NCBI RefSeq assembly: GCF_918797505.1
Contig: NC_092797.1
Span: forward strand, 15,265,372-15,329,371
Length of the DNA: 64,000 bases
DNA from: Bemisia tabaci
Lineage: Eukaryota; Arthropoda; Insecta; Hemiptera; Aleyrodidae
Direction of reading: 5' to 3'
Below the pieces are notes generated by a model. The model was not told the DNA's origin, ran no database searches, and saw nothing but the letters and a program-made list of their open reading frames with translations. This document shows positions 1 to 11,593 of the stretch, piece by piece. The position numbers were made by a program, and so were the translations under genes. The stretch's first letter is position 1. The number at the start of each line of letters is the position of its first letter.

Positions 1-96
1 AAAAATATTTAAAAACAAATCTGAAAATTAGTGATGTGCCAGAGGAGATTTGGCAACGCCTGAAGGTTCATACGGCGTTTCTCCTTAGCACGGCAG
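1..96. mobile_element. Family A inverted-repeat element, right end only (cut by window edge)
   Basis: It ends with GCCTGAAGGTTCATACGGCG...CCTTAGCACGGCAG, the shared terminus of family A, a ~250-bp element whose complete copies begin CTGCCGTGCTAAGGAAGAAC and carry inverted ends of about 45 bp. Confidence 0.75.
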
Positions 97-107
97 TCCT
101 TAACTTT

Positions 108-371
108 ACATATCGACGGTGAAACTACCAAACCACGTATCTCGGTTTGCGACGTCGCAGACTTCCTGTCATATTTTATTTTTTAAATGAAAAACTACTT
201 AACGTCCAGTCTTGAAAATTTCTGTGATTTTTCCTCTTCGTGCGGAGAAAATTCTGTGAAAATGTTAAGGAATGATATTGATTTGGACTACTTCAAACAA
301 ATAAAATGTGAGCGTAGATTTTTAAACACCGCAAACGAGATACGTGGTTTGGTGGTTTCACCGTCGATATG
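108..371. mobile_element. Family E inverted-repeat element (about 264 bp)
   Basis: The left end CATATCGACGGTGAAACTAC is repeated inverted at the right end. Inside the ends is ACCACGTATCTCGGTTTGCG and its complement, then a shared core (GACGTCGCAGACTTCCTGTC). Other copies: 1890-2125, 3868-4115, 42178-42448, 63430-63685. Confidence 0.75.
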
Positions 372-1187
372 TGTGTTGGTTGAATCACAAATCCTCCACT
401 CTCGCGGGGGCTTCATTCATACCTTTCTCCGTAACTCGTGATCCTTCGTGGAAACTCGAGCCGCCGTGGCGTAATTTTCCTCGCATCCGATTGGCTGCCG
501 AGGTAATCGCGCGAGATAGGAATTCCGGGATGTCCGGGCGGGCACGTACTTGAGATATCTTATCGGTAGCCGCGGAACGACGCTCACGTTACCAGCGGGT
601 CGATGCTTGAATCGCTATCGAATGACCTTGATCGATATATTGCATTGTGAAGATAGGGATTTATCGATCGAGATCATTCGATAACGGTTTAACAATCGAC
701 CCGCAGGAGCTTTAGTTATTAGCGAATGCCGAGGTAACAGCTGCTACGTGCATCGACCCGCCGCCGTTCCCCGTGCGTTCTCCAGATCCCGGCTCAAAAT
801 TGAACCCTATAAATCGGCCCTCCCCAATTTTATGAATGCCCATCCAGATCACCCCCGCCCGCCGCGAACAGAATCGAGTCGAGAGACACAATCTTCCGGG
901 GACTTCGAATATGCGGCTTCAGGGGCACAGTGGCGTACCTAGAAATCTTCGCGCGCCCCCGCCGATCTGCGGCTGCGCCCCTTCACATCAGAAGTTTTGA
1001 GCGATGCACCCCCCTCCCCCTGCCCATCTAGTCATTCAGATCTGAATAAATTGGAGGAAATCAAAGATATGGCTATGAGAATAGAAAGAAAAGTGAAGTG
1101 GAAATTCAAGTCCCAAAAAAGTATGAAAATATGTGAAACTTACATGAAATGTTTGCATGATCAAAAATTGTTTTCCCTAAGTACTTG
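372..1187. other. Non-coding stretch with one short hairpin
   Basis: A 112-bp imperfect palindrome lies at 596-707 (GCGGGTCGATGCTTGAATCG with its complement at the right end, AT-rich ATCGAT-containing centre). The rest, including a GC-rich part near 940-1030, shows no gene or repeat I can name. Confidence 0.5.
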
Positions 1188-1345
1188 TTCTCCTTGCTCT
1201 CCTCTTTCTTCATCTTTTCTGCCTCTCTCTCTCCCTCTCTTCCTTCTTTCTTTTCTTTCTATTTCTTATTCTCCTTCTTTTTCCCGTTTTCTTATCCCAA
1301 AATTTTGCGCCCCTCGCATCGCTGCACCCCCCCCCCCCCCGCCCA
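1188..1345. repeat. Pyrimidine tract and poly-C run
   Basis: About 110 bases of nearly pure C/T on the plus strand, followed by CCCCCCCC at about 1327-1341. It is low-complexity sequence; the open frames across it have strongly biased composition and are not genes. Confidence 0.8.
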
Positions 1346-1407
1346 GCGGTGGCGGCGGCGGGTATGGTATACGCCACTGCTAGGGTATGGAAATAACTTC
1401 TGTGGAT

Positions 1408-1540
1408 CAAATGGACGTATTTCTGCCAAACAGAACTATGTGCATTAAGCCATGGGCCCCGAGGCCCATAAGAATACGTGCATAACAGGGTTCACGTCAT
1501 TATGCACAATGTTCTGTTTGGCAAAATTACGTACAAATGA
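1408..1540. mobile_element. Family F short hairpin element
   Basis: AATGGACGTATTTCTGCCAA...ACTATGTGCAT at the left and the inverted, diverged copy at the right, with a GC-rich hairpin centre (GCCCCGAGGCCC). Related copies: 2701-3086, 18356-18474 and the last 15 bases of the window. Confidence 0.65.
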
Positions 1541-1566
1541 AACGCCGAGTATCAAACTGCACTGCA

Positions 1567-1807
1567 CTGTCGTGCTAAGTAAAAAACGCCGTATGAGCAT
1601 TCGAATGTTGCCAGAAAATATTTATTTTTGAAGAAAGTTATGGATATTTTTCCTTAACACATCCGGACGTCGTAGATTTAATTGCGAACGAAATCCCTGA
1701 AAAATCGGGAAAGAAATATGCACACATTTTCCTGAAAATTCAAGATTCGATAAACAAAATTTGACAACGCCTGATGGCTCATACGGCGTTCTTCCTAGGC
1801 ATGGCAT
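1567..1807. mobile_element. Family A inverted-repeat element (about 241 bp)
   Basis: Starts CTGTCGTGCTAAG and ends with the inverted complement (CATACGGCGTTCTTCCTAGG...). The internal sequence is AT-rich with TTTTCCTGAAAATT-type words shared by the family. Confidence 0.75.
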
Positions 1808-1889
1808 TCTACATTCTACAATCTTCATTCCGATCTAAATCCTCTCCTGTGTTAGTGTGCGAAGAGATAATATCATAAACATTGAGATA

Positions 1890-2125
1890 TCACGAATGCA
1901 CGTATCTCCGTTTGCGACGTTGCAAACTTCCTGTCACATTTTAATATATTTCTAAGGGTAACAAGTCAATGTATTTTTGTTGAAAATGTCCTTGATTTTT
2001 CTTCCCTGTAAACAGAATATCCGTTTTAAAACTCAGGCTATACAGATGGCTTGTCCCTCCTTGAAAAATAAAATAGGAGCGGAAATGAAGCACCGCAATT
2101 GGGATACATTGTTTCACACTTTAGC
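1890..2125. mobile_element. Family E element, degenerate
   Basis: Shares CACGTATCTCCGTTTGCGAC and CAAACTTCCTGTCACATTTT with the copy at 108-371. The right end (GCACCGCAATTGGGATACAT) is diverged. Confidence 0.6.
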
Positions 2126-2132
2126 CATGGAG

Positions 2133-2370
2133 ATGCCGTGCTAAGCAAGAACGCCGTAAATCCATCAAAATTTTCCCTCGTTTTTTGGAACTTAACACTT
2201 TATAAAATAAATACTGTTTTACCTATGCACCTTAAATTTTCAGGTTAGGTTCTCGATAGTATTTGCGAAAGAATTCTGTAATAACATTGTCCCAAGGTAC
2301 ACAAATTTTTCTGCTTTGATACATATTGTTTCCAAAAAATGTGAAACGGCGTTTTTGCGTTGCACGGCAG
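2133..2370. mobile_element. Family A element, degenerate
   Basis: The left end TGCCGTGCTAAGCAAGAACG and right end AACGGCGTTTTTGCGTTGCA...CGGCAG are recognisable inverted ends. The interior is diverged. Confidence 0.6.
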
Positions 2371-2700
2371 TAATGTGAATGCACAGGTCTCCGTTTGACG
2401 GACACATTTTTAAGCGAGTATCTCTTTTGTTTTTCAGTTCATAGGCCAATTTCTGGAGTGGTCTAATCAGTGGGGGAACAAGATGATTCCCTTCCTGAAA
2501 CTGCCGGGTGAATCGAGGCAAGAGGAAACCAGATGACTGTAAGACCCGAGGATAGAGGGCCTCCCCCAAACTCTCCGTCGCTGAGTGATCTAAGCCGAGA
2601 ACGATTGCTATCGATCCCGAGGAGGGACCACGAGCGATTTTGTCGTCCCTGATTTCCATCACCTAGTTTTTTCCAAGGTACGTGCCCTTTCAATCACACA
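2371..2700. other. Non-coding stretch, nothing recognised
   Basis: Two overlapping minus-strand open frames cross this stretch, but neither has a recognisable domain, splice context or conserved composition. Confidence 0.4.
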
Positions 2701-3086
2701 GATGGACGTATTTCTACCAAACAGACCTATGTGCAAGTGAGAAATATGGGGTGTGCTCGTTAGTTCTCTTTGCGTAAGAGTGCATGAGAATAATTGTGCG
2801 CCAGTGACGTCAGCGGCGACGAAGGAGCTCCGCCACAACGGGGAGATCGTTGGAGTGAGCCCTTAACTCATGAGCCCTGTGCACAAGGCTCTCTTGCCCT
2901 GCCCGCGGCTCATGACTCCCGCATTCAGTTGCACATAGGTCTGTTTGATAGAATGCAATATCCCGCTTTTCCAATTCTTCAAAAGGAACCACGCCCACTT
3001 TTACATTGCTTCTTATGCAGCTTCCTGGAGCACACCCCATATTTCTCACCTCCACATAGGTCTGTTTGATAGAAATACGTCCAGAT
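2701..3086. mobile_element. Family F inverted-repeat element (about 386 bp)
   Basis: GATGGACGTATTTCTACCAA at the left is inverted at the right (GTCTGTTTGATAGAAATACG). Inside both ends is GAGAAATATGGGGTGTGCTC / its complement, giving arms of about 60 bp. Confidence 0.75.
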
Positions 3087-3147
3087 AGATCAGGGATCAG
3101 ACAAGCGCTGGTCTGTTTGTCCATTTGCCAATCTCAGATCTGCGGGC

Positions 3148-3406
3148 CGATTATTGAAATTGATAGACAAAGCTATAGACAAAGACGACAAAAGGGATTT
3201 AGAGGGATCATATTGGTGGAAGCAGGTGGTGGCAAGGACATAAGAGGTAGGCAATGGACTAACTAACGGCAACCCACTAAAGACCCGACAGTTAGTCCAT
3301 CATTTTCTTCCTTAGTCGATAAGAACCAACCATGTCAACCAATGAGATCGCTCCATACTCCCTATGTCTTCTTTGTCTATCGTTTTGTCCATCAATTTCA
3401 ATAATC
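3148..3406. mobile_element. Inverted-repeat element (about 259 bp)
   Basis: CGATTATTGAAATTGATAGA at the left is inverted at the right (TCTATCGTTTTGTCCATCAA...). Further in, GTTAGTCCAT and ATGGACTAAC pair, making a nearly complete hairpin. Confidence 0.7.
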
Positions 3407-3867
3407 GTCCCGTAGGGTGGCATGAAACGTAAGAATAAGAAAGAGTTAAAAGATTGGAAATTTCAGTGAAATCTTCCATGAGATTTTACGTGGCTGTGAA
3501 AGATTTCATATTTTTCAGGGGCTAGAGTATGCAACCCGCACTCAAACACACAAAAATAGGAGAAAGTCACAAGTTTTACATTTTACGAAGCCTGAAAAGG
3601 AACCTGTATTTTCCGATATCTTTCATAAATTTCTGAGATTTCATGAAGTATTTCACTTGAAATTTCAAGATTTTATTTTTCATGAAAAGTTGTAACCCTG
3701 TGCCAGATGCGCTCCCTTCCATGAACGCATCATAGTATTTGCTTCAATCAAGTATAACATCTATCACTATGTAATGTATTTTTAAATTTTGAAAACTATC
3801 ATTTTAAGGGGTTTTTAAATGTTTTGTTTCGTTTCATTATGATTTCTTTCAAGCCGGTATAGCTACC
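3407..3867. other. AT-rich stretch with TTTCAT/ATGAAA words
   Basis: Many short complementary words (GAAATCTTCC, AGATTTCATG, GAAATTTC) suggest an old, decayed hairpin element, without clear ends. Confidence 0.35.
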
Positions 3868-4115
3868 AGCATAGTGACGGTGCAACTCCCAAACCACGTT
3901 TCTCATTTGCGGTCAAAAAAAAAGATGACAAATCAAAATTACTCCTTGAAGTTTTCTCAGAATTTGCTTCACTTAGGCAAGAAAAATCTCGGAAGGTTTT
4001 AAGAATTGATGTTGAGTAATTCTCTATTTAAAACATGAAGCATGACAGGAAGTCAGGAAGGTTGCAAACCGAGATACCAGATACGTGGTTTGGGGATTTC
4101 GTCATCGTTATATTA
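3868..4115. mobile_element. Family E element
   Basis: GTGACGGTGCAACTCCCAAA...CATTTGCGG at the left and TTGCAAACCGAGATACCAGA...ACGTGGTTTGG at the right form the inverted ends of family E. Confidence 0.65.
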
Positions 4116-5102
4116 GAAATCTATGTAGGCATAAACAAGTATTCCTTTCTAACGAGTGAGAGCCCAAGTTTTCCTTCATTTTGGAGGTCACGCAATTTTA
4201 GCCACTTGGTAGATGACATCATGCATTTTGATCTTTTTAGGAGGTATTGTTCCGTCGTATCATTCAACGAAAAACGCAAAATAGGAGGAAAAGGGTACAA
4301 TTCAACTTTTTTTGCGGAGGGAAATATAGATGTATATTTTTAAATGCTCAATTCTGAGACTCCTCATACATTTTAAATACCCACTTAACCAAACAAGTAG
4401 AAGCTTCGCTTCGAATTTCTGATGCAGGTGGGAGGGGGGCCGCTGGAACATTGCATCCAAGTTAATAATTCATAGGATCGTAGGAGGCTCAATGCAATCC
4501 TCTAATTCTCCTCTCCGAGGTGGGTTCACCAAACCTCCTTTTAGTCAGTCGTATATTTTCCCCCTTTCAAAATATCTCTTAGGTTTTTCAGCCTGGTCTC
4601 ACTATGGACACGTGCATTTTGGTTTTTTTAGGCCTTTACATACTAGACTTCACGGTATTCGCATTTTTCTGGGCATTTCTTTTTAGTGGAGACTAGTTTA
4701 ATTTGCTTTCAGCACTGATTAATCTAAATGAGAGAACGACGTTTCTGACCTAATGTTTCAAGTATTAAAATTGATGATGTAATAAGAATTTTTCATTATG
4801 TACAAAGCCTTTTACTTAAAATTTACGAAAAAGACGTGGTTTATACCTCCTTAAATGAAATGAAGCAATCGTAAAAAAAGCCACAAGTCACAGGCTAGAG
4901 TTCGCTCTTTTAAGCCCGCATTGATTATGAGGGTTATTTTTCACAATAATAGAGTGGGATTGAGCTTTGTACTTAAGTCCCTTAAAAACTCCGTTAGCTT
5001 TACTTCCACCCTTGCCGAAAAACTAGTTTCAAGGAGAACGATCAGTCTCACGACTTGTAAGTACCTCTAATGGACGTTGCTTAGGTAGAACGCCTTGACA
5101 CA
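4116..5102. other. Non-coding stretch, nothing recognised
   Basis: About 1 kb of AT-rich DNA. The short open frames have no recognisable protein features and no splice context. Confidence 0.4.
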
Positions 5103-5170
5103 TGATACAACTTTTCGTGCTCTATGGATGTGCGTATTGCATACAAAAAAATTTAAGGCACTTTGATTTT
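5103..5170. repeat. Family T block (GGATG...GCGTATTGC...AAGGCAC)
   Basis: CTATGGATGTGCGTATTGCA followed by AAATTTAAGGCACTTTG. Related blocks: 10435-10500, 15703-15765, 32803-32870, and inverted at 58703-58775 and 60547-60620. Confidence 0.5.
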
Positions 5171-5222
5171 CCTTGTCCGCATGGACTCCGTAGGTAGTTC
5201 CTATTTACAAAATGGAGTGCAA

Positions 5223-5467
5223 TGGACTGAGTTTAACTGAAACGAACAAACCCACATAAAAATGAAACTGAGGTAAGAGGTTTGAAGTTTTGTTTCTCCA
5301 TAAGGCCTAGAAAATAAACTTTAACCCCTCTAAACACAGACTAATTTTTTTTCTCGACTTTGAGTTTTTCGCAGGGGAATGTATACAACGAGTGGAACTC
5401 AAAAATATTCTAAACCCAATTTTTTCGAAAATGTGGGTTGGCTACTTTCTGATGAACTCAGGTCAAT
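5223..5467. mobile_element. Family N inverted-repeat element (about 245 bp)
   Basis: GAGTTTAACTGAAACGAACA...CCCACAT at the left and the inverted AATGTGGGTTGGCTACTTTC...GAACTCAGG at the right. Copies at 9909-10165 and 48290-48545. Confidence 0.65.
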
Positions 5468-5975
5468 TGAGATACGCATTTTTTGCATTTAGCCATGAGT
5501 ATTCTTAAATCATTTTAGAAATCTGTTCGGTTTTACGGAGAATGAATTATGTATGCATGAGTGAGTTCTTAGAGGAACAAATCGTCGAGAAAGAAACTCG
5601 GGTCATGCGTGGGAACGGCTCTGGTGAGAGATCGATAACTCTAGAAGAGGGCCAAAAGAGAAGGGGAAAAATCATAAATTAGCCGCATAATGAATCATGT
5701 CAAATGCTAAATCCTACCCCGGTGCGGATGAGAATTACGAGTCGATGGGATGCATGGATGCCAGACGCGGATGCTCAAAGGTCGCACTCAGAAGGATGGG
5801 AAAAATGCCGTTTCATCTGCCCCTCACATCATCTCGGTCATCGCTTCTAAGAAGAAAAAGAACAAAAAAGCGCTGTTTAAAGTAAGCTTTATAAAAGCAA
5901 ACTCCGTATTTTTGTAATTTTATTTTAATGGAGTTACGAGATTTTGAGAAAAAATGACCCGGAGTATGTGGCCGT
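5468..5975. other. Non-coding stretch, nothing recognised
   Basis: No repeat or gene signal beyond short open frames. Confidence 0.35.
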
Positions 5976-6133
5976 TGGTGGCGTGAATTGCGATATCTCG
6001 ATTGTTATGCCGTTCAAAACCATGGAAAAGGATCGATAAACAGGGTGTTCGCAGCGAACACCTTAATAATCGATTCTTTACCATAGCTTCAAATGGGAAA
6101 ATATCGATATATATAGAATCACGCTACGCTGCT
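5976..6133. mobile_element. Family D element (GTGTTCGC palindrome core)
   Basis: It begins GTGGCGTGAATTGCGATATC and ends with its diverged complement. The centre holds GGGTGTTCGCAGCGAACACC, a 20-bp perfect palindrome, then AATAATCGATTC. Copies: 8526-8680, 12448-12612, 28850-29012, 56680-56795, with weaker ones at 22880-22995, 39240-39350 and 63695-63850. Confidence 0.7.
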
Positions 6134-6295
6134 GGTGGCCGTCGAGGACGGAAAAATAGCAGTGCGGAGTTGGAGATAACCGCTGTAAGAACATTAGAAT
6201 GTCGCCGAATTTCTCTGGATATATTATACATGAAGATGTCAATCTGTTATGATAATTATAAATATTATTGCCCTCACGAAAAAAAAGCTAGGAGT

Positions 6296-6490
6296 TAAGT
6301 CCTAACTTCGAAATTTCAAATTAATTGTAGTACTACACCTCAATAAATTAGGTTACTAACCCAAATGTTGCGGTATTGCCCCAACTTGAGCCGTAGCACT
6401 ACCAAAATTAATTGGAATTGTCCATACTATCCATGAAATTGGGGTAGTGCCAGAATTTTCGGAGATAATCCCTAACACTTTTTTTTCTGT
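6296..6490. repeat. Family R block (short)
   Basis: CCAAATGTTGCGGTATTGCC, ATTAATTGGAATTGTCCATA and GGGGTAGTGCC are shared with the longer copy at 11594-12056. Confidence 0.55.
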
Positions 6491-8525
6491 GTCTATCCGA
6501 GCCTATTCTCTTTCCAAAAATTTCGAGTCCAAGAAAAATCTTTCGAATGTAAAAAGAGGGATAGAAATTTACATTCAACATTGAGCCTTATCGAGGAACT
6601 GAACCTTAAATCTCTTTCCTTCGGTTCCATCTTGACGTGACTTGGTTCTCTCCTGCTAAACTCTGTGCAAAACTCTTACCTAACCCAGCGCTCAATGCTG
6701 ATAATCTACCTGCCCTGAAAAATTAACCGTCGAAAAAATATTGAAACAACGCAATGGATCCAACAGGTTCCGATCCCAAAATGCCTCCAACGTAGTGTCA
6801 TCATTCAGACCCCGTTCGGTCCATCGGGGTTTCGTTTTCCGAACACGAACAAGCCCCCTCCCGCGGGACCAGAACTCCCCGCGCAACCCCGGTGGTTACA
6901 TTCGTCCGATATTTCCCGCTGTCCCAGCGTTTTTTATTTTTTTATATTCCCTCTATCAGTTGCGCCGCTCACCTCGCGGTTTTAATCCGGGACCCTTCTC
7001 CCACTCCCCGCCCACTCTAATGAGTCCGGGTTTTTTTGTGGTCTTATGAACCAAGTTCTTTTTATCTCCTTTGGCCCCTTTCTCACCCCCCTCCGACCCT
7101 TTTGGACTTCCGATCATTAATCTTGATGCTTATCATTATTCATGCCGGTCTCAAGTTCTTTATATTTCTAAAGAGCTTACGTCTGAAGGCCGATTCTTTT
7201 CCTTGTCTCCGCCGCGCTGAGCGATCAGCAGCAGCATCGATTTGCAGTTCAGCATCGATTCGATTATGCACGATTTTAGGATCAGATCGGATCACGATTT
7301 TAGTGGCAGTTTTAGTCCAGCCACTGGCCTGAAGACGGGCGGAAGCCCGAAATGTACACGGCCTAAAAATCCAGAAAAAATTCTAACGCCGGAATGAAAA
7401 AATCATCGGAGGTAATTAATATAAAGACTTTCACCGCAAAATAAGTAGAATGGGTCACTAAATCATGAACGAATTTTGACTTGCGGAGACATTTTTCGAG
7501 AGGTAAATGATGCGAAGAACATGATGCGTACATTATAAATGCAAAGAATAACCCAGAAACCGAGAAATACGCAAGGCAAATTTTCCGCAAATTGAAGTCG
7601 CCCCGGTTTCGCGCCTCACCGAATGATGCCATCCGGCACCCAATCAGAAGCAAGCACGAGTTTCTACGACTTCCGAAAAATGCCTTTCTACACCTCCTGC
7701 ATATGAAAACAAAAGAAAAGTCGAACGTCATCTTTAGAATCAAAAAATCAAAGCTCATGAATGTTATCTACAGTTAACATGCAACAATTCCTCAACATTG
7801 AAGTACGTTGTATTCGAACCAATATCAAAAGAAAACGAGAGGAAGATTGAGATTTTGCTGCTATAAACATCGTTCTCCAAAGAACTCAAGGTTTAGCGAT
7901 CCATTTGGTAAACATAATTTATTTTATCACAACTTTTAGTGTTTTACTTGTATTTTATTAACTTTAACACAAAAAAGTCGCCGATAAAAATCGCGCATAA
8001 TCGAATCGCGGATATTCGAGATTCCACTGTGAATAAAAAACAAAACATAATCCTCGAATGAAAATCTCTTTGCAGTTTTTGTATTCTATTTATTTTCCTA
8101 TGAAACGTTCAAACGTACCGATTGAATAATCATATCCATATTCAATATTCATACAACCGATTAGCACAGTTTCTTTCAAGTGGAAGATAGAATAGAACGT
8201 TTTCGTGGTCGCGTACACGCAGATGTTTTCAAGAGGTGAAAAGTGAAAGGAGATAAAAAAAATCAATCACACATCGCGCCCTAAACGTGAACTTGTGAAC
8301 ATCCCTTATCTCCTGTTTAATTTTGTTCGATACAGTTCCTCGCGTTTGACGGAACGATAAAACAGGCCGAGGAGAGAAGACAGAGGAAGGGTCAAAGGGA
8401 TGATGGGTGGGGATGGTGGGTGGAGGTTGGATGGTGAAGGGGGAGGAGAGCAGGGCAGGAGACGCCAAATTAACGCCTGGCGCCTTCTTCCGAGCAGTCT
8501 CAGCTGAAGTTGCTCATGTATCCAT
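6491..8525. other. About 2 kb of non-coding DNA
   Basis: There is a C/T-rich part near 6900-7100 and CAGCAGCAGCATCGATTTG words near 7228-7262. The open frames on both strands have no family features. Confidence 0.4.
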
Positions 8526-8680
8526 CAGTTGCGATACATCGATTGATCTGTCATTTAAACCTATGGAAAGGATCGATAGACTGGGTGTTCGCAATGAACA
8601 CCTAAGTAATCGATTCTTCAGCACAGCCTCTAATAGGGAAGTATCGATAATCGATCATTCACGCCTCGCCCCTGGTATCC
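8526..8680. mobile_element. Family D element
   Basis: CGATTGATCTGTCATTTAAA, then GGGTGTTCGCAATGAACACC (palindrome with two changed central bases), then GTAATCGATTC and TCGATAATCGA near the right end. Confidence 0.65.
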
Positions 8681-8819
8681 GCGTTTATAGATTTTGTCTG
8701 CGTGATCTCTTAGAATAGAGACGGACAAGGAAGACAGTTTTCTCGCTCCCTCTAGAGAAATGGACGGCAATCCGTGTCAGGATCTTAAGCGGAAGCTAGC
8801 CTCCGAATCGATGCTAATA

Positions 8820-9072
8820 CTGCCGTGCTAAGGAAGAACGCCGTACGAACATTCGAGAGTTGCCAAATTTCCTTCGATAGAATGTTTAATTTCGAGGAAA
8901 TTTGAGAATATTTTCCCTTGAAATTTTCAGGAACTTTAGGTGAAATTGTGTACTAAATTATCTGAGAAATCGAAAGGGAAATATTCATAATTTTACCAGG
9001 AAATTCGTGTTTTATCAAAGGAAATTTGGCAACGCCTGAAGGTTCATACGGCGTTCTTCCTCAGCACGGCAG
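8820..9072. mobile_element. Family A element (253 bp)
   Basis: CTGCCGTGCTAAGGAAGAAC...CCAAATTTCC at the left and GGAAATTTGGCAACGCCTGA...CAGCACGGCAG at the right. Confidence 0.85.
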
Positions 9073-9288
9073 AAAAGTCGCGCGACATCAGCATGAGAAC
9101 TCTCCGTTTTATCGAATTGGATCTAATAACAATGACATAACCACTTTCAATAAGACTCAATCGATCGCTTTTCGGAACATTTGCGTCTTCGTTTCACGCG
9201 ATCTACATCAACTTTTGTTTTTCCTCTGCACAGATTTGCCTGATAATCACGCAGAAGCTGCTGTAATCGAAAAGTAAAGGTTGCATTT

Positions 9289-9860
9289 GAATCAGTGAGT
9301 TCGGAAACACACCAACTCGGAAAAAAAAATTGTTCAGGATTCACCTAAAACTGCGCAGCGGGCGAAGAAGTCAGTCAAAGAAAAACCTTTTTGGTGCCAA
9401 AGGACAAGTACTTAGAGACTTTGTAAAGCACCAAGTTGAAATCGATACACCATGTTTGATGACAGAGAATAAAGCGTTTACAAATTTCCAAGTTGGTGCG
9501 TTTTCGTTCTCACCGACTTTCGGATACTGATTTTTTCAGTCTACCCAGAAAAATTTATATTTTTCGACCTGAATAACGCTTGAATATTTATATAACTTGT
9601 TGGTACAAGGTATACTGAACCGAAAAAAGAAAACAGCAAAATCGGATGGTCACCCGTTTCCCTTGAAATGGCCAAAAATTGGTATCTCCGATGAAATACT
9701 TCGATTTTTCCCTTTTCCCGTCGCTGTTTCGAGCACTTCCGATTGCAATTTCGAAATTTCCTTTTGCGTGCAGATGTTACTATCCATAGGTGTTACTAAA
9801 CCGTAAAAAAGTGAAAATCAAAAAAAACCCGAGTTGGTGTGTTTTCGAACTCACTGATTC
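9289..9860. mobile_element. Family C inverted-repeat element (about 572 bp), copy 1
   Basis: GAATCAGTGAGTTCGGAAAC...ACACCAACTCGG at the left and the inverted CCGAGTTGGTGTGTTTTCGA...CTGATTC at the right. A second such motif occurs internally near 9493-9535, so the element looks like two hairpins in series. The copy at 22303-22873 is its near-identical reverse complement. Confidence 0.8.
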
Positions 9861-9908
9861 ATTTATATTCCAGTGTACTGTAGACGAATTATAGGTTACT
9901 TGTGTTAG

Positions 9909-10165
9909 TTAAACCGCGTTTATCAGAAAGGAACCAACCCACATTTTCGAAAAAAATTGAGTTAATAATGTTTTGAGGTTTCACTAGCCGTATGTTTCCT
10001 CCCGCCAAAAACCGAAAGTCGAAAAGCAAAAATTAGTTTGTGAAAACGGGGGTTAAAATATATTTTCTACATTGAGTCTTAAGTAGGAATAAAACTTCAG
10101 ATATCTTTTCCTCATAGTTTCAACTTATGTGGGTTGGTTCCTTTCTAATGAACTCGGTCAAGTTG
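9909..10165. mobile_element. Family N element (about 257 bp)
   Basis: AAACCGCGTTTATCAGAAAG...CAACCCACAT at the left, inverted ATGTGGGTTGGTTCCTTTCT...GAACTCGG at the right. Confidence 0.7.
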
Positions 10166-10434
10166 CAGAATCGTTCTTTGATCTGTGAATCCATTGACGT
10201 CTTTCTTTCATCTTGGGTTCATTGATCATGCTGCAGTAATGCTCACATTTTTATCGACTCCTTACTGTCCATTTACGATAAAACCAGGACGAAAGAAACC
10301 GCGGTACCCATTTCTGACAGTCTTCGTGTTTTTTGATGATACACGATCAGTTTTTAGCCGACGGGAACCAAAGTCAAAGAGGCAACGCGACGCGGTGCGG
10401 CGCGACTTCGATCTCAACGCCTGTAACCCTGCAT

Positions 10435-10510
10435 GCAACTATTCGAACTCGACGGATATGCGTATTGCGTACGCATAAATTGAAGGCGCTTTGCTTTTTT
10501 GATGTGCTCT
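10435..10510. repeat. Family T block
   Basis: ATGCAACTATTCGAACTCGA at the left, then GGATATGCGTATTGC and AAATTGAAGGCGCTTTG. Confidence 0.5.
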
Positions 10511-11593
10511 TAGCGTCGCCGCATCGCATCGCTCGTCGCCACAAGGTGGGAGGACTTTGTTCGGATTTGGCACTGTTTGTCTCGTGCTGCCCGTGTTCAG
10601 GAGAGTTAAGAAATGTTTCTTGAAAGAGAACCAAGTGACATCGGCTGTTATATTCCTATGGAAAATTTTTATTTTCAAACGCGAGAATGATTGTACCAAT
10701 TCTCCTGAGATTCGGAAAATTTATATTTTCACAGGATAACAGTTGTGCCAATATTCTTGTGTTTATCAGAGGCTCTCTTCTGTGGCACACAGCTAAATTC
10801 CTGAGAAGTTTAAGAGAATATACAAATGTTCTTTCGTAAAAAAAAAAATTGTCGAGTGTAATTTGGCAACAGCTTGTGTCGCTTGATTTCCCTTCTAGCA
10901 AACACAGCACACATTTATTCAAATAAAATAAAAAAGAAAAGTCAAAGATTGTTTCAGGCCTAGGACTTTAGAATCGGGTCACACTTCAAACAAGCATCAG
11001 ACTGTGTGATCTTTCCAAGATTGACAAAATGTTGAAACTTTTTTCAAGATTGACAAAATTTTGAGACATGTCAGTGTGGGTATGACTTAATGACTTGTAT
11101 AGTTTGATTCCAATTAAAGGCAGACAAACATGCGGGGTAAACAAGACGAAACAAATTTTGTAGTTTTTGAATGCAGGTATCATCTTTTTGTGTTTAAAAT
11201 ATTTACTATTGGCGGGATCAATTGTAAGACAAGTTATATGTTAGAATCCTCTTGTGAAAATTTCGGAAATTTTAGACCATAACAACATGAGATAATTTCT
11301 TTTTTTTTGCGGCTCCGTCAATTGCAGATTTACCTCAGAATCGGAGGAAATTTTGAAAGAGGTTACATATCGCAGCATAGCACGCGCTGAAAATGAGTAC
11401 TTACAAACTCGAGACATCATTTGTGTCCATAAAATAAATGGGAAATAAGGAGCACCCTTAATGGAGTAGCCACAAGATAGAACACCCAATAAAACTCTTA
11501 AATCGTGGGAGGTTAAAAGGAGGCCTCGAAAGGTTTCCCAAGAACGTTGCCGTGACCGCGAGAGCTTGCATTGTATTTTCAGGTACTTACTAC
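10511..11593. other. Non-coding stretch, nothing recognised
   Basis: About 1.1 kb, AT-rich; several open frames overlap on both strands with no domain features. Confidence 0.4.

Noticed and set aside
997..1448. Overlapping ORFs rich in Ser, Pro, Leu and Phe
   Set aside because: They are translations of a pyrimidine tract and a poly-C run in different frames.
2240..2662. 140-codon minus-strand ORF
   Set aside because: It overlaps the end of a family A element and has no domain features or conserved composition.
7363..7758. 131-codon minus-strand ORF
   Set aside because: There is no recognisable domain, splice context or repeat support, and an overlapping plus-strand ORF has similar length. 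Chance is likely in 2 kb of AT-rich DNA.
9597..9806. 69-codon ORF conserved at 22357-22566 (MLVQGILN...)
   Set aside because: Conservation is explained by two recent copies of the same family C element. There is no protein feature, and the short family members lack it.
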